Shown: piece after piece, positions 1-8,014 of the stretch
Numbering within the stretch: position 1 is the stretch's first letter
Layout of the letters: each line of letters begins with the position of its first letter
DNA from: Rhodoferax sp.
GTDB taxonomy: Bacteria; Pseudomonadota; Gammaproteobacteria; Burkholderiales; Burkholderiaceae_C
DNA: 12,362 nt
Direction: 5' to 3'
Assembly: GCA_017880985.1 (NCBI GenBank)
Contig: JADGRK010000039.1
Span: 1-12,362 of the forward strand
Notes under the pieces: model-generated
Seen by the model: the letters and a program-made list of their open reading frames with translations, nothing else
What the model was told of the DNA's origin: nothing
Database searches by the model: none
Program-made: the position numbers and the translations under genes

Positions 1-1
1 G

Positions 2-1681
2 GACGTGGTGGGCCTGGACACCATGGCGCACGTGATCAAGACGCTGCAAGACACCTTGAGCTTGAAGACCGACCCGTTCTATGGCAGTTTCGCCACGCCC
101 GAAGTCCTCAAGACCCTGCTCGAAATGGGCAACCTGGGGCAAAAAACCAAGGCTGGGTTCTTCAAAAAGGTCGGCCGCGACATACAGCGCTTTGATCTGG
201 CGAGTAAGGAATACGTTCCCGCCGGCGAGAAGGGCGACGAGGTCTATACCCGGATGCTGAAAAAGCCGGCCGCCGAGCGCCTGAAGCTGCTGCGCAACAG
301 CGAAGGTGCGCAGGGCCAGTTCCTGTGGGCCATTCTGCGCAACGCTTTTCACTACGCTGCAGTCCATCTGGCCGATATTGCCGACAACGCGCGCGACGTG
401 GACTTTTGCATGCGTTGGGGTTTTGGCATGAAGCAAGGGCCGTTCGAGCTCTGGCAGGAGGCCGGTTGGCTGGACGTGGCCAACATGATCAAAGAGGACA
501 TCGACGGCGGCAAAGCCTTGTGCAAGGCGCCGCTGCCCGATTGGGTGTTCAAAGGCCCGGTGGCTGAGGCGGGTGGTGTGCACACGCCGCAAGGCTCCTG
601 GAACCCGAGTACTGGCAAATTTGTCTTGCCGCGCAGCCTGCCGGTCTATGCGCGCCAACACTTCCCCGAAAGCGTGCTGGGTGCGAAGGCACCGAGCGCT
701 GGAACGGCGGGCAAAACCCTGTTCGAAGACGAAGCCATTCGCCTCTGGACGCAGGACGATGAGGTCGTGATTGCCAGTATCAAGACCAAAATGCACGCCA
801 TTGGTCCGGCCGTGATTGAAGGCTTGCTGCAGGGTCTGGCGCTGGCTGAGGCCAACTACAAAGGCATGGTGATCTGGTCGAATGACGAGCTGTTCTCCGC
901 CGGTGCTGATCTGCAAGCCATGCTGCCAGCCTTCATGATGGGCGGCGCCAAAGCGATCGACGGGGCCGAACTGGAGATGCAGCAGGCCATGCTCAAGTTG
1001 CGCTACGCCAACGTGCCGGTGGTGTCTGCCGTGCGCGGCCTGGCGCTCGGGGGTGGCTGTGAACTGGCCGCTTACTCCGCCAAGCGCGTGGTGGCGATGG
1101 AAAGCTACATGGGACTGGTCGAAGTCGGCGTCGGTCTGGTCCCCGGCGGCGGCGGCCTGGCCTACATTGCCCGGCGTGCCGCCGAGAATGCAGCGGTATC
1201 CACCGGCAAGGATTTGCTGCCGTTCCTGACCGAAGGCTTTACCTCAGCGGCCATGGCAAAGGTGGGCACCAGTGCGCTGGAGTGCCGCAAGCTGGGTTAT
1301 CTGCTCGACAGTGACGTGATCGTGCCCCACAAGGACGAGTTGCTGTTTGTCGCCATTGCGCAAGCCAGGTCAATGTTCGACAGCGGTTACCGGGCGCCAC
1401 ACAAACGCCAGTTTGTCGTAGCCGGACGCAGTGGTCTGGCCACTATCAAGGGATCGCTGGTGAATATGCGCGACGGTGGCTTTATCAGTGCCTATGACTT
1501 CTTCATTGCCAGCCAGATTGCCAACGTGGTGTGCGGCGGCGATGTGGATGCAGGCAGCCTGGTCAGCGAAGAGTACCTGATGACGCTGGAGCGCCAGGCC
1601 TTTGGCCAATTGCTGGTCAACCCCAAAACGCAAGAACGGATCATGGGCATGATGTCCACCGGCAAACCGGTTCGTAACTGA
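2..1681 (+). CDS. 3-hydroxyacyl-CoA dehydrogenase / enoyl-CoA hydratase, bifunctional, 5'-truncated by window
   Basis: This is the C-terminal 560 codons of a two-domain beta-oxidation enzyme. The reading frame is open to the left edge, so the NAD-binding Rossmann part (probably about 240 residues) lies outside. Numbering from the GTG at base 5, residues 1-57 are the end of the first 3-hydroxyacyl-CoA dehydrogenase helical domain (GQKTKAGFFKK). Residues about 108-175 are the second such domain. Residues about 250-450 form a crotonase fold with oxyanion-hole motifs FSAGADL and GLALGGGCELA. Both hydratase glutamates are present, in GGGCE (353) and GLVE (373), exactly 20 residues apart as in mitochondrial enoyl-CoA hydratase. 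The order dehydrogenase then hydratase is that of FadN-like proteins, not of E. coli FadB. It would hydrate 2-enoyl-CoA and oxidise 3-hydroxyacyl-CoA in the cytoplasm, feeding the thiolase downstream. Confidence 0.93.
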   Translation, partial: DVVGLDTMAHVIKTLQDTLSLKTDPFYGSFATPEVLKTLLEMGNLGQKTKAGFFKKVGRDIQRFDLASKEYVPAGEKGDEVYTRMLKKPAAERLKLLRNSEGAQGQFLWAILRNAFHYAAVHLADIADNARDVDFCMRWGFGMKQGPFELWQEAGWLDVANMIKEDIDGGKALCKAPLPDWVFKGPVAEAGGVHTPQGSWNPSTGKFVLPRSLPVYARQHFPESVLGAKAPSAGTAGKTLFEDEAIRLWTQDDEVVIASIKTKMHAIGPAVIEGLLQGLALAEANYKGMVIWSNDELFSAGADLQAMLPAFMMGGAKAIDGAELEMQQAMLKLRYANVPVVSAVRGLALGGGCELAAYSAKRVVAMESYMGLVEVGVGLVPGGGGLAYIARRAAENAAVSTGKDLLPFLTEGFTSAAMAKVGTSALECRKLGYLLDSDVIVPHKDELLFVAIAQARSMFDSGYRAPHKRQFVVAGRSGLATIKGSLVNMRDGGFISAYDFFIASQIANVVCGGDVDAGSLVSEEYLMTLERQAFGQLLVNPKTQERIMGMMSTGKPVRN

Positions 1682-1715
1682 TCAAGCTACTGCGGAGCCG
1701 CCATGCGTCGTTGCA

Positions 1716-1765
1716 GCCCTAAAACAATCCTCACGTACGGGAGTACGTTCCGGTTGTTTTCGGGC
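1716..1765. repeat. Imperfect palindrome, REP-like intergenic repeat
   Basis: The 187-nt gap between the dehydrogenase and thiolase genes holds a long hairpin. Outer arms GCCC (1716-1719) and GGGC (1762-1765) and middle arms AAAACAA (1721-1727) and TTGTTTT (1754-1760) pair. After a 5-nt internal mismatch, ACGTAC (1733-1738) pairs with GTACGT (1743-1748) around a GGGA loop. The flanks (1766-1805, with a stretch reading CTCCTCGCTACGCTTGCTC) also look like part of a larger dispersed element. I recall similar sequences between genes in Comamonadaceae genomes, but this is memory and not a search. No T-run follows, so it is not a classic terminator, though it could weaken read-through or stabilise mRNA ends. 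Confidence 0.6.
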
Positions 1766-1853
1766 GCCCGCGCCTAGCCTGCCGCCTCCTCGCTACGCTT
1801 GCTCAATCACGAACGATGCCAACTTTTGCGAACAAAGCTCAGTTAAAGAATTG

Positions 1854-1868
1854 ATTTGAAAGTCAAAT
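1854..1868 (+). promoter_or_regulatory. Inverted repeat abutting the thiolase start codon
   Basis: ATTTGA-AAG-TCAAAT is a perfect 6-bp inverted repeat with a 3-nt spacer, ending exactly one base before the ATG at 1869. The only ribosome-binding-like purine stretch (GAAAG, 1858-1862) sits inside it. It could be a small operator or a hairpin that masks the ribosome site. No convincing -35/-10 pair is seen in 1766-1853. Role is inferred only. Confidence 0.3.
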
Positions 1869-3065
1869 ATGAAACAAATTCAAGAAGCCTATATCGTTGC
1901 CGCCACGCGCAGCCCCATCGGACGCTCGCATCGCGGCTTTTTCCGCAACATGCGCCCGGACGATCTGCTGGTCAAGGTGCTGCAGTCGGCGCTGGCACAA
2001 GTGCCCACGCTCGACCACAAGCTGATCGAGGACATGATCTGCGGCTGTGCCATGCCCGAAGGCCAGCAGGGTCTGAACGTGGCGCGCACGGCGGTCGTGC
2101 TGGCCGGTTTGCCAACCAGCGTGGGCGGTATCACCGTCAACCGTTTTTGCGCCTCAGGCCTGTCTGCGATCCAGATGGCAGCCGACCGCATTCGCGTCGG
2201 TGAAGCCGAGGTCATGATTGCCGCTGGCGTCGAGAGCATGAGCATGGTGCCGATGGGCGGCAACGCGCCCTCCTTTTCGCCGCTCATGTTTGCCAATGAC
2301 GAGAACGTCGGCATTGCCTATGGCATGGGCCTGACCGCCGAGAAGGTGGCGACGCAATGGAAAATCAGCCGCGAAGCTCAGGATGCGTTTGCGCTGCAAT
2401 CGCACCAGCGGGCACTGGCGGCGCAAGCGGCAGGTTACTTTAGTGCTGAGACCACGCCGATTGAAGTGACCGACCGTTCCCCCAATCTGGCTACCGGCGA
2501 AGTGATCGAGAAAAGGCGCACCGTCACTCTGGATGAAGGCGCGCGTCCCGATACCTCGTTGGAAGATTTGGCCAAACTCAAAACCCCATTTGCCGCGCGC
2601 GGTTCGGTCACGGCCGGCAACAGCTCGCAAACCTCGGACGGTGCCGGTGTACTGATTTTGGCCAGCGAGAAAGCGGTCAAGCAATTTGGCTTGAAGCCGC
2701 TGGCGCGTTTTGTCAGTTTTGCCGCCAAAGGCGTGCCGCCCGAGATCATGGGCATTGGCCCGATCGAGGCCATTCCGGCCGCGCTGCGCTACGCTGGCCT
2801 GAAGCAGACCGATATCGACTGGATCGAGCTCAACGAAGCGTTTGCGGCACAGTCGCTGGCGGTCATCAATACGCTCGGGCTCGATCAGGCCAAGGTCAAC
2901 CCGATGGGCGGCGCGATTGCACTGGGCCATCCGCTCGGCGCTACCGGGGCCATCCGCGCCGCCACCCTGATCCATGGGCTACAGCGCCAGCAGCTCAAGT
3001 ATGGCATGGTCTCCATGTGCATCGGTATGGGCCAGGGCGCTGCGGGTATTTTCGAGCGCTGCTAG
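1869..3065 (+). CDS. fadA: Acetyl-CoA C-acyltransferase (thiolase, FadA type)
   Basis: This thiolase, 398 residues, has the usual family length. It cleaves 3-ketoacyl-CoA with free CoA to acetyl-CoA and a shortened acyl-CoA, the last step of beta-oxidation. The nucleophilic cysteine is Cys94 in NRFCASGLSA. The histidine of GHPLGATGA is His354 and the second catalytic cysteine is Cys384 in CIGMGQGAAG; the conserved NEAFAAQ is also present. All three catalytic residues are therefore intact. The N-terminus (EAYIVAATRSPIG) matches the usual thiolase start, supporting the ATG at 1869. The gene follows the dehydrogenase/hydratase on the same strand. The hydrolase ATG begins 9 nt after its stop, so those two are probably cotranscribed. 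A biosynthetic acetoacetyl-CoA thiolase is the main alternative, but the neighbours favour degradation. Confidence 0.93.
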   Translation: MKQIQEAYIVAATRSPIGRSHRGFFRNMRPDDLLVKVLQSALAQVPTLDHKLIEDMICGCAMPEGQQGLNVARTAVVLAGLPTSVGGITVNRFCASGLSAIQMAADRIRVGEAEVMIAAGVESMSMVPMGGNAPSFSPLMFANDENVGIAYGMGLTAEKVATQWKISREAQDAFALQSHQRALAAQAAGYFSAETTPIEVTDRSPNLATGEVIEKRRTVTLDEGARPDTSLEDLAKLKTPFAARGSVTAGNSSQTSDGAGVLILASEKAVKQFGLKPLARFVSFAAKGVPPEIMGIGPIEAIPAALRYAGLKQTDIDWIELNEAFAAQSLAVINTLGLDQAKVNPMGGAIALGHPLGATGAIRAATLIHGLQRQQLKYGMVSMCIGMGQGAAGIFERC

Positions 3066-3074
3066 GCGCGCGCG

Positions 3075-3950
3075 ATGGAGGCAGCCAGCATTGTGTCGGG
3101 CGACGGCACCAAATTGGCGATTTGCGTCTTTGAGCCCCGCGGCAGCGCGCAGGCCAACGTCGTGATCGCGGCCGCCATGGGCGTGCGGCAGGATTTTTAT
3201 GCACCGTTTGCCATCTGGCTCGCCAGCCAGGGCCTGCGCGTCACGACCTTTGACTACCGCGGCACGGGTGCGTCGCGCCCCGGTACGCCCCAGGCTGGCC
3301 TGCGCGGCTTCAAGGCCGACTTGTTTGACTGGGTGCATGACTATGAGGCCGTGATCGATCACGCCCGCGCTGCGCTGCCTGAGCAGCCGCTGTATTTGCT
3401 GGGCCATAGCCTGGGCGGCCAGTTGCCTGGCCTGCTGCGCAATCAGCATCAGGTGCAGGGTTTGCTCGGCATTGCCGCGGGCAGTGGCTACTGGCGTCAG
3501 ACCGCACCAGCGCTCAAGCGCAAGGCACTTTTTTTCTGGTGGTTATTGGTGCCATTGACGACTTGGTGGTTTGGCTACTTTGCGGGGCGGCGCTTGGGCG
3601 CGGTCGGCGACTTGCCACAAGGTGTGATCTGGCAGTGGCGCCGCTGGTGTCTCAACCCAACCTACAGCGCCGGAGCAGAAGGTGAGGCAGTGCGGCAAAA
3701 CTATGCAAACGTGCGTTTCCCAGTCTGCTCGCTGTATATGATGGACGATGAAATGATGACCTTCCAGGGCACCCAGGTGCTGCTTGATTTGTACTGCCAG
3801 GCACCGCGCCAGATCGAGTGCATTGCGCCGATTGACTTCGGAGTCGAGCGCATCGGGCATTTCGGATTTTTCAGGCAGCAGTTCAGCCAGTCCCTGTGGC
3901 CATTTGCGCTACAGCGCCTGCTCGGCCTCAAAGATCCTGGTTCACAATAA
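3075..3950 (+). CDS. Alpha/beta-hydrolase fold protein
   Basis: This is a 291-residue serine hydrolase without signal peptide. The nucleophile elbow is GHSLGG with Ser112. The acid is probably Asp224 or Asp225 in YMMDDE, and the histidine is probably His262 in RIGHFGFF. An FDYRGTGAS motif (59-67) follows the early strands, as in the Hydrolase_4 / COG4757-like group. A hydrophobic, tryptophan-rich stretch (about 151-170, FFWWLLVPLTTWWFGYF) lies in the cap region and may touch lipid or bind an acyl chain. The substrate cannot be read from sequence. Its position 9 nt after the thiolase suggests an acyl ester or acyl-CoA thioester. No clear Shine-Dalgarno is seen, so translation may be coupled to the thiolase. 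Confidence 0.85.
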   Translation: MEAASIVSGDGTKLAICVFEPRGSAQANVVIAAAMGVRQDFYAPFAIWLASQGLRVTTFDYRGTGASRPGTPQAGLRGFKADLFDWVHDYEAVIDHARAALPEQPLYLLGHSLGGQLPGLLRNQHQVQGLLGIAAGSGYWRQTAPALKRKALFFWWLLVPLTTWWFGYFAGRRLGAVGDLPQGVIWQWRRWCLNPTYSAGAEGEAVRQNYANVRFPVCSLYMMDDEMMTFQGTQVLLDLYCQAPRQIECIAPIDFGVERIGHFGFFRQQFSQSLWPFALQRLLGLKDPGSQ

Positions 3951-4015
3951 CAAGGCCGCCAGTCAGCCCCTGCGGGATTTGCCCCGCCTCTGGAAGACGG
4001 TAAAAAGTAGTTTGC

Positions 4016-4043
4016 GATAATTCGATTCCCCACTTGATCAGGA
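4016..4043 (+). promoter_or_regulatory. Possible extended -10 promoter and ribosome site for the isomerase gene
   Basis: TGC-GATAAT (4013-4021) fits an extended -10 element, with no good -35 box upstream. AGGA (4040-4043) lies 8 nt before the ATG at 4052 and fixes that start over an in-frame TTG at 4034. The 101-nt gap after the hydrolase also holds a small GC hairpin (GCGGG 3972-3976 with CCCGC 3983-3987) that has no T-run. Confidence 0.35.
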
Positions 4044-4051
4044 ACAGCGCC

Positions 4052-4816
4052 ATGAACGAAATATTGATAGACCACACCGATGGCGTGATGACCATCACCC
4101 TGAACCGCGTGGAAAAAAAGAACTCGATTTCGCGCCCGATGTACGCGGCCATGGCCGATGCGCTGGTGCAAGCCGAGGCCGATGTTGCCGTGCGCGTCGT
4201 GGTGTTCCAGGGACATGAAACGATTTTCAGCGCCGGCAACGACATCGCCGATTTTCTGGATCTTCCCAGCGCCTCGGAAGAGTCGCCGGTGTGGCGTTTC
4301 TTGCGCGCCATCAGCGCCTTTCCGAAGCCCATTGTCGCGGCCGTGTGCGGCCCGGCAGTGGGCATCGGCACCACCATGCTGCTGCACTGCGACCTGGTCT
4401 ATGCCGGAGATAACGCGGCGTTCTCGATGCCGTTTGTCAACCTGGGGGTCTGCCCGGAAGCCGGGTCGAGCCTGCTGGTGCCACAAATGATGGGCTATCA
4501 ACGGGCGGCGCAGGCGCTGCTGCTGGGTGAGCCCTTCATGGCTGAAGCCGCCATGGAGATCGGGCTGGTCAACCGCGTGGTGCCGCCCGCGGAGGCCAAC
4601 GCCGTGGCGCAGATACAGGCGCGCAAGCTGGCCAGCAAGCCGATGAGATCCCTGATGGAGACCAAACGGTTGATGAAGAAAGCGCAGGCCAGTAGCGTGG
4701 CCGAGCGCATGGCCGAAGAGGGCGCCCTGTTTGCCCGCATGCTGGCTGAACCCGCCTCGCACGAGGCATTCACCGCGTTCATGGAAAAACGCAAGCCTGA
4801 CTTTTCAACGTTTTAA
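4052..4816 (+). CDS. Crotonase-fold protein, probable delta3-delta2-enoyl-CoA isomerase
   Basis: This 254-residue single-domain crotonase has oxyanion-hole segments FSAGNDIADF (59-68) and GPAVGIGTT (100-108). At the position of the first hydratase glutamate (GGGCE in the large protein upstream) it has Thr108 or its neighbour. At the second (QPE/GLVE) it has Phe128 (SMPFVNLG). It cannot therefore use the standard hydratase pair. It does have Glu136 in GVCPEAGSS, the place of the catalytic glutamate in ECI2/yeast Eci1-type enoyl-CoA isomerases. A role in shifting 3-enoyl to 2-enoyl double bonds of unsaturated fatty acids is the best reading. Annotation pipelines would often just say enoyl-CoA hydratase. 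The start is the ATG with AGGA 8 nt upstream. It faces the cardiolipin synthase gene on the other strand. Confidence 0.85.
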   Translation: MNEILIDHTDGVMTITLNRVEKKNSISRPMYAAMADALVQAEADVAVRVVVFQGHETIFSAGNDIADFLDLPSASEESPVWRFLRAISAFPKPIVAAVCGPAVGIGTTMLLHCDLVYAGDNAAFSMPFVNLGVCPEAGSSLLVPQMMGYQRAAQALLLGEPFMAEAAMEIGLVNRVVPPAEANAVAQIQARKLASKPMRSLMETKRLMKKAQASSVAERMAEEGALFARMLAEPASHEAFTAFMEKRKPDFSTF

Positions 4817-4856
4817 GACAAATTAGCCTATATCCCCCGTCCAGTATGCGAACGTA

Positions 4857-4873
4857 GCTACTATTTATATAGC
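4857..4873. repeat. Small palindrome GCTA...TAGC, REP-like
   Basis: GCTACTATTTATATAGC can fold as GCTA/TAGC plus TAT/ATA with one bulged C and a TT loop. It sits in the 137-nt gap between two convergent genes (4817-4953), where no clear terminator is otherwise seen. Its reverse complement resembles the element at 9414-9433 (shared GCTAT...GTAGC). Such elements are, from memory, common between genes in Comamonadaceae. Confidence 0.45.
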
Positions 4874-4953
4874 ACATTGGCGATCAACAGAGCCACAATT
4901 GACAACTAAAATGACTGCCCTGAGGCTCTCTGCAGTCCCGACAACAACTCATT

Positions 4954-6366
4954 TCATAGCTGGAAGGCCAGCCAGCGCACCACGCCTTCACTCAACTCCC
5001 GCATGACTCCTGGTGCTCGGGCTTCATACGGGCGGGCGCCCTTGCGGTGCCGCTCAATCCATTGCGCGAATTCCTCAATCGCAGCCTGCTCATAGAAGGC
5101 AACCATGACTTCGTAGTTCAAGAACAGACTTCGTTCATCAAGATTTGCTGATCCTGCCATGGCGATTTCATCGTCAATGACCACCGCCTTTGCGTGGATC
5201 ATCGCCGGTACAAACCAGACCCGTGCTCCGGCTGCCGAAAGCTCTCTGAGAGCCGCGTGACGCGCCATGTCAGCCAGCCTGTGATTTGACTTGCGTGGAA
5301 GTATCAGATCGACCGCTATTCCGCGCCGGGCAGCCAGCGTGAGCGCCATTTGCAGAGTTGCATCCGGCACAAAATAGGGTGAGACCGCCAGGATTCTGGT
5401 TTGAGCCGCAAAACAACTTGAGATCAGCAGCGTGTAAACCGTATCTTCAGTCTGATCCGGGCCACTGGGCACCAGTTGAACTGCTGCTGGCCCAATCGCC
5501 AGTACCGATTGGGATCGCGGTTGCGACTTAGGTCGATGCGCCTGGGTCGCAAAGTCCCAATCTTTATTGAACTGTTCTTGTACTTGTTTGGCGATGGCTC
5601 CCGCCAACTCAAAACTCAGATCGATCCAACGCCCCTTTTTGTGGATAAAAGAAGGGTCCCCTTCAAAGTATTCCGCGGCAAGGTTACGCCCTCCCATCCA
5701 TACCCGATCACTGTCTGCAAGCACCATTTTTCGGTGATTTCGAAGGTTGGTCCGGCCAGGGAACGGGGACCTCCACGGCGAGACGAAAATGGCAACTTTC
5801 ACCCCAGCCGCCTTTAGTGGGCGCAAGTCTGGATGCCCTCCAAGATAACGCCCGATGCCGTCAATCATCAACCGGACCCGAACCCCCCTACTTGCGCTTT
5901 GCATGAGATGCCGGGCGACTTCCTGACCCAATACATCGCCCGCCAAGACAAAAGTGCATAGATCCAGCGTGGCGGTTGCGCTGTCGATGACTGATAACAG
6001 GGACTGTAGTGCGTGCTGGCCATCTTCGTGCAGCACGAAGTGATCGTAGGTCGAAGGAGCGGGCAGACCCAGGGTACTGGCAAGAATTTGAATTCGCGCC
6101 GCGGGCTGACTGGCTTTTTGAATTGCCGGTACACGAGCCCGTTGATGTGCAGCAAGCGGCCGGGTTATCTTTCGATTGCCAATCAAAAGATAAAGTGGCA
6201 ACGCCAGGTACGGCATCAATGCCAGAGACACAAACCAGGCGATGGCGGCGGACGGATGGCGACGCTGTCGCAGGGTGTGCGAAGCAATCAGGTAGATGCC
6301 CAAGGCCAATAGGGTGACGAGTCCATGAAATGAAACCCAATGTTGTACGAACAGATCAATCAACAT
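4954..6366 (-). CDS. cls: Cardiolipin synthase-type phospholipase D family protein
   Basis: This 470-residue membrane enzyme would join two phosphatidylglycerols into cardiolipin and glycerol at the inner membrane. Two N-terminal hydrophobic segments (about 12-29 and 41-62, with MPYLALPLYLLIGNRK) precede two phospholipase D domains. HKD motif 1 is His211-Lys213-Asp218 (NHRKMVLAD) followed by GGRN. HKD motif 2 is His391-Lys393-Asp398 (IHAKAVVID) followed by GSANLDERS. Both are complete, and the length fits bacterial Cls. The ATG at 6366 has AGGGA about 10 nt upstream. It lies 61 nt after the ABC permease gene on the same strand, so it is probably the last gene of that operon. Phosphatidyltransfer to other head groups is possible within this family. 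Confidence 0.9.
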   Translation of the reverse strand: MLIDLFVQHWVSFHGLVTLLALGIYLIASHTLRQRRHPSAAIAWFVSLALMPYLALPLYLLIGNRKITRPLAAHQRARVPAIQKASQPAARIQILASTLGLPAPSTYDHFVLHEDGQHALQSLLSVIDSATATLDLCTFVLAGDVLGQEVARHLMQSASRGVRVRLMIDGIGRYLGGHPDLRPLKAAGVKVAIFVSPWRSPFPGRTNLRNHRKMVLADSDRVWMGGRNLAAEYFEGDPSFIHKKGRWIDLSFELAGAIAKQVQEQFNKDWDFATQAHRPKSQPRSQSVLAIGPAAVQLVPSGPDQTEDTVYTLLISSCFAAQTRILAVSPYFVPDATLQMALTLAARRGIAVDLILPRKSNHRLADMARHAALRELSAAGARVWFVPAMIHAKAVVIDDEIAMAGSANLDERSLFLNYEVMVAFYEQAAIEEFAQWIERHRKGARPYEARAPGVMRELSEGVVRWLAFQL

Positions 6367-6427
6367 GGTCGCTTGGTCCCTGGTTTGACTTTGCGACCCA
6401 CACTCTCGTTGGGGGCACGCGTCTTCC

Positions 6428-7198
6428 TCACCGCACCAACCCGGGATAGAGTCTGGACGCGATGGCCAGCAGCAAAAGAAAAACAGCGGCCATCACGCCA
6501 AAACTGGTGGTCTGCGAATACATTCCATGGCCGCCGGCGATCATTGAGTGCCGCAGGGCATCCACGAGATAGGTCAAGGGATTGAGAACAGCAATCGCCT
6601 TGAGCCAACCGGGCATCAGTTCGATCGGGTAAATCGCGTTAGAAGCAAAAAACAAAGGCATGGTCAGCACTTGACCAATGCCCATGAATCTCTCACGCGT
6701 CTTGACCACGCAGGCAATGACCAACGAGAAGGTCGCAAAGATGCAGGAACCGAGAAACACCGCAAGCGCCACGCTGACCATGGCCCACAAGTCCCATCGA
6801 ATTCCTACGTTCAACCCGATGGCGACCAGATAGACCACGATCGCTTGAACCAGCCCGCGCAAACCCGCCGCCACGGCTTTACCCAGTACCAGCGCGGTGC
6901 GGGAGGCTGGCGTAACGAGCAGCTTGTGGATAATCCCCAGATCGCGTTCCCAGATGATGGCGATGCCGTAGAAGATGGCACTAAACAGGATGCTTTGCGC
7001 CAGGATGCCTGGCGCCATGAAATCAAGGTAGCTGATGTTGCCGGTCGGAATACCACGCACCTGGCTGAAAACTTGACCGAACACGGCCAGCCACAGGACC
7101 GGCTGGACCGCGCGTGACAACAACTCAGTCGGGTCGCGCAACAGCTTGTGGATTTCGGCCTGTGCCACAGCCGCCGTCGCGTAAACAAAGTCTTTCAT
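6428..7198 (-). CDS. ABC-2 type transporter permease
   Basis: This is a 256-residue integral membrane protein with about six hydrophobic segments (near 30-46, 62-83, 104-130, 137-163, 172-190, 234-250). The stretch 178-216, with FFASNAIYPIELMPGWL and NPLTYLVDALR, is the hallmark of DrrB/NodJ-like ABC-2 export permeases. The conserved amphipathic segment with WERDLGIIHKLLVTP (83-97) sits in the cytoplasmic loop as in that family. Its ATG comes 3 nt after the stop of the ATPase gene, so the two are translationally linked subunits of one exporter. The cargo is unknown; drugs, polysaccharides or lipids are typical for the family. The cardiolipin synthase downstream hints at an envelope role, which is inference. 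Confidence 0.9.
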   Translation of the reverse strand: MKDFVYATAAVAQAEIHKLLRDPTELLSRAVQPVLWLAVFGQVFSQVRGIPTGNISYLDFMAPGILAQSILFSAIFYGIAIIWERDLGIIHKLLVTPASRTALVLGKAVAAGLRGLVQAIVVYLVAIGLNVGIRWDLWAMVSVALAVFLGSCIFATFSLVIACVVKTRERFMGIGQVLTMPLFFASNAIYPIELMPGWLKAIAVLNPLTYLVDALRHSMIAGGHGMYSQTTSFGVMAAVFLLLLAIASRLYPGLVR

Positions 7199-7201
7199 GG
7201 T

Positions 7202-8014
7202 CTATCCCAATCGTTGGGCAGTGCCCCGGGTTTCGCGTACCTCGCGGTAGTGGCCGCCCTGCTCGATCACCACGCCACTGTACGCCACGAAAACGTCACT
7301 CAGACTGGCCGCCGGACCAATCTGATTTTTCAGGTCGGCGGGGCGCCCCACCACCGCCAGGCGGCCTTGATGAAGGATCGCCAGCTGGTCGCACAGGTAG
7401 TCTGCCTCCTCCATGTCATGGGTCGTGAGGAGAATCGTCATGCCGGTGGACGCTTTGAGTTCCAGCAGACGCTCCCAGACCGTTCGTCGTGCCACGGGGT
7501 CCAGTCCGATGGTGGGCTCGTCCAGAAAAAGCACTTCGGGTCGGTGCATCGTGGCCTGGGCGATTTCCAGACGCCGGATCATGCCGCCAGAATAGGTTTT
7601 GACCAGATTGGCGGCAACCGACTCCAGGCCAGAAAAAATCAGGGCCTCGTGAATGCGGGCGGCGCGCTCAGGCCCACGCAAGCCATACAGACTGGCAGAC
7701 AACATAAGATTTTCAGTCGCCGTCAGTGCACCATCCGCCGACAGCATTTGAGGTACATAACCGATGCGTCGGCGTACTTCAACGGGTCTGCTCGCCACAT
7801 CGAATCCCGCGACGGTCGCTGAACCGGATGTGGCTTCCAGCAGGGTCGTCAGGATTTTGATAGCGGTACTTTTACCCGCACCATTGGGTCCCAACAAGCC
7901 GAAGATGCATTGGTGGGGAATTTTCAAATCGAGGTGATCAAGCGCACAAAACGCACCGAATTTCTTGGTGAGAACGCTCATTTCGATCGCACATATCGGA
8001 TTGGTGTTGTTCAT
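7202..8014 (-). CDS. ABC transporter ATP-binding protein (DrrA/NodI-like)
   Basis: This 270-residue ATPase powers the permease encoded next. Walker A GPNGAGKST is at 42-50, the Q-loop Gln at 89 (YVPQM), signature YSGGM at 141-145, Walker B VLFLDEP at 161-167, D-loop GLDP at 170-173 and the switch His at 199 (TTHD). All catalytic elements are intact. The C-terminal tail (about 233-270) carries the SDVFVAYSG segment typical of DrrA-like exporters. I chose the ATG at 8014. An in-frame TTG at 8062 would add 16 unlike residues that come from the TIR-like remnant region. Only a weak purine stretch (GAGAG) lies about 6 nt before the ATG. Its upstream reading frame overlaps the damaged TIR-like gene, so transcription may start there. 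Confidence 0.92.
   Translation of the reverse strand: MNNTNPICAIEMSVLTKKFGAFCALDHLDLKIPHQCIFGLLGPNGAGKSTAIKILTTLLEATSGSATVAGFDVASRPVEVRRRIGYVPQMLSADGALTATENLMLSASLYGLRGPERAARIHEALIFSGLESVAANLVKTYSGGMIRRLEIAQATMHRPEVLFLDEPTIGLDPVARRTVWERLLELKASTGMTILLTTHDMEEADYLCDQLAILHQGRLAVVGRPADLKNQIGPAASLSDVFVAYSGVVIEQGGHYREVRETRGTAQRLG

Noticed and set aside
2154..2975. Long open frame on the - strand opposite the thiolase (273 codons)
   Set aside because: It lies fully within an intact thiolase gene with all catalytic residues. Its composition (rich in Arg, His, Gln, Gly) is that of a shadow frame in GC-rich DNA.
3972..3987. GC hairpin after the hydrolase as a terminator
   Set aside because: The stem is only 5 bp and no T-run follows.
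3701..4762. Long open frame on the - strand opposite the hydrolase end and isomerase (353 codons)
   Set aside because: It spans two well-supported + strand genes and their gap, and has no recognisable motif. It is a shadow frame.
4887..4940. AGAGCC and GGCTCT arms between the convergent genes as a bidirectional terminator
   Set aside because: The arms are 6 bp with a loop of about 29 nt and no T-runs, so a stable terminator is unlikely.
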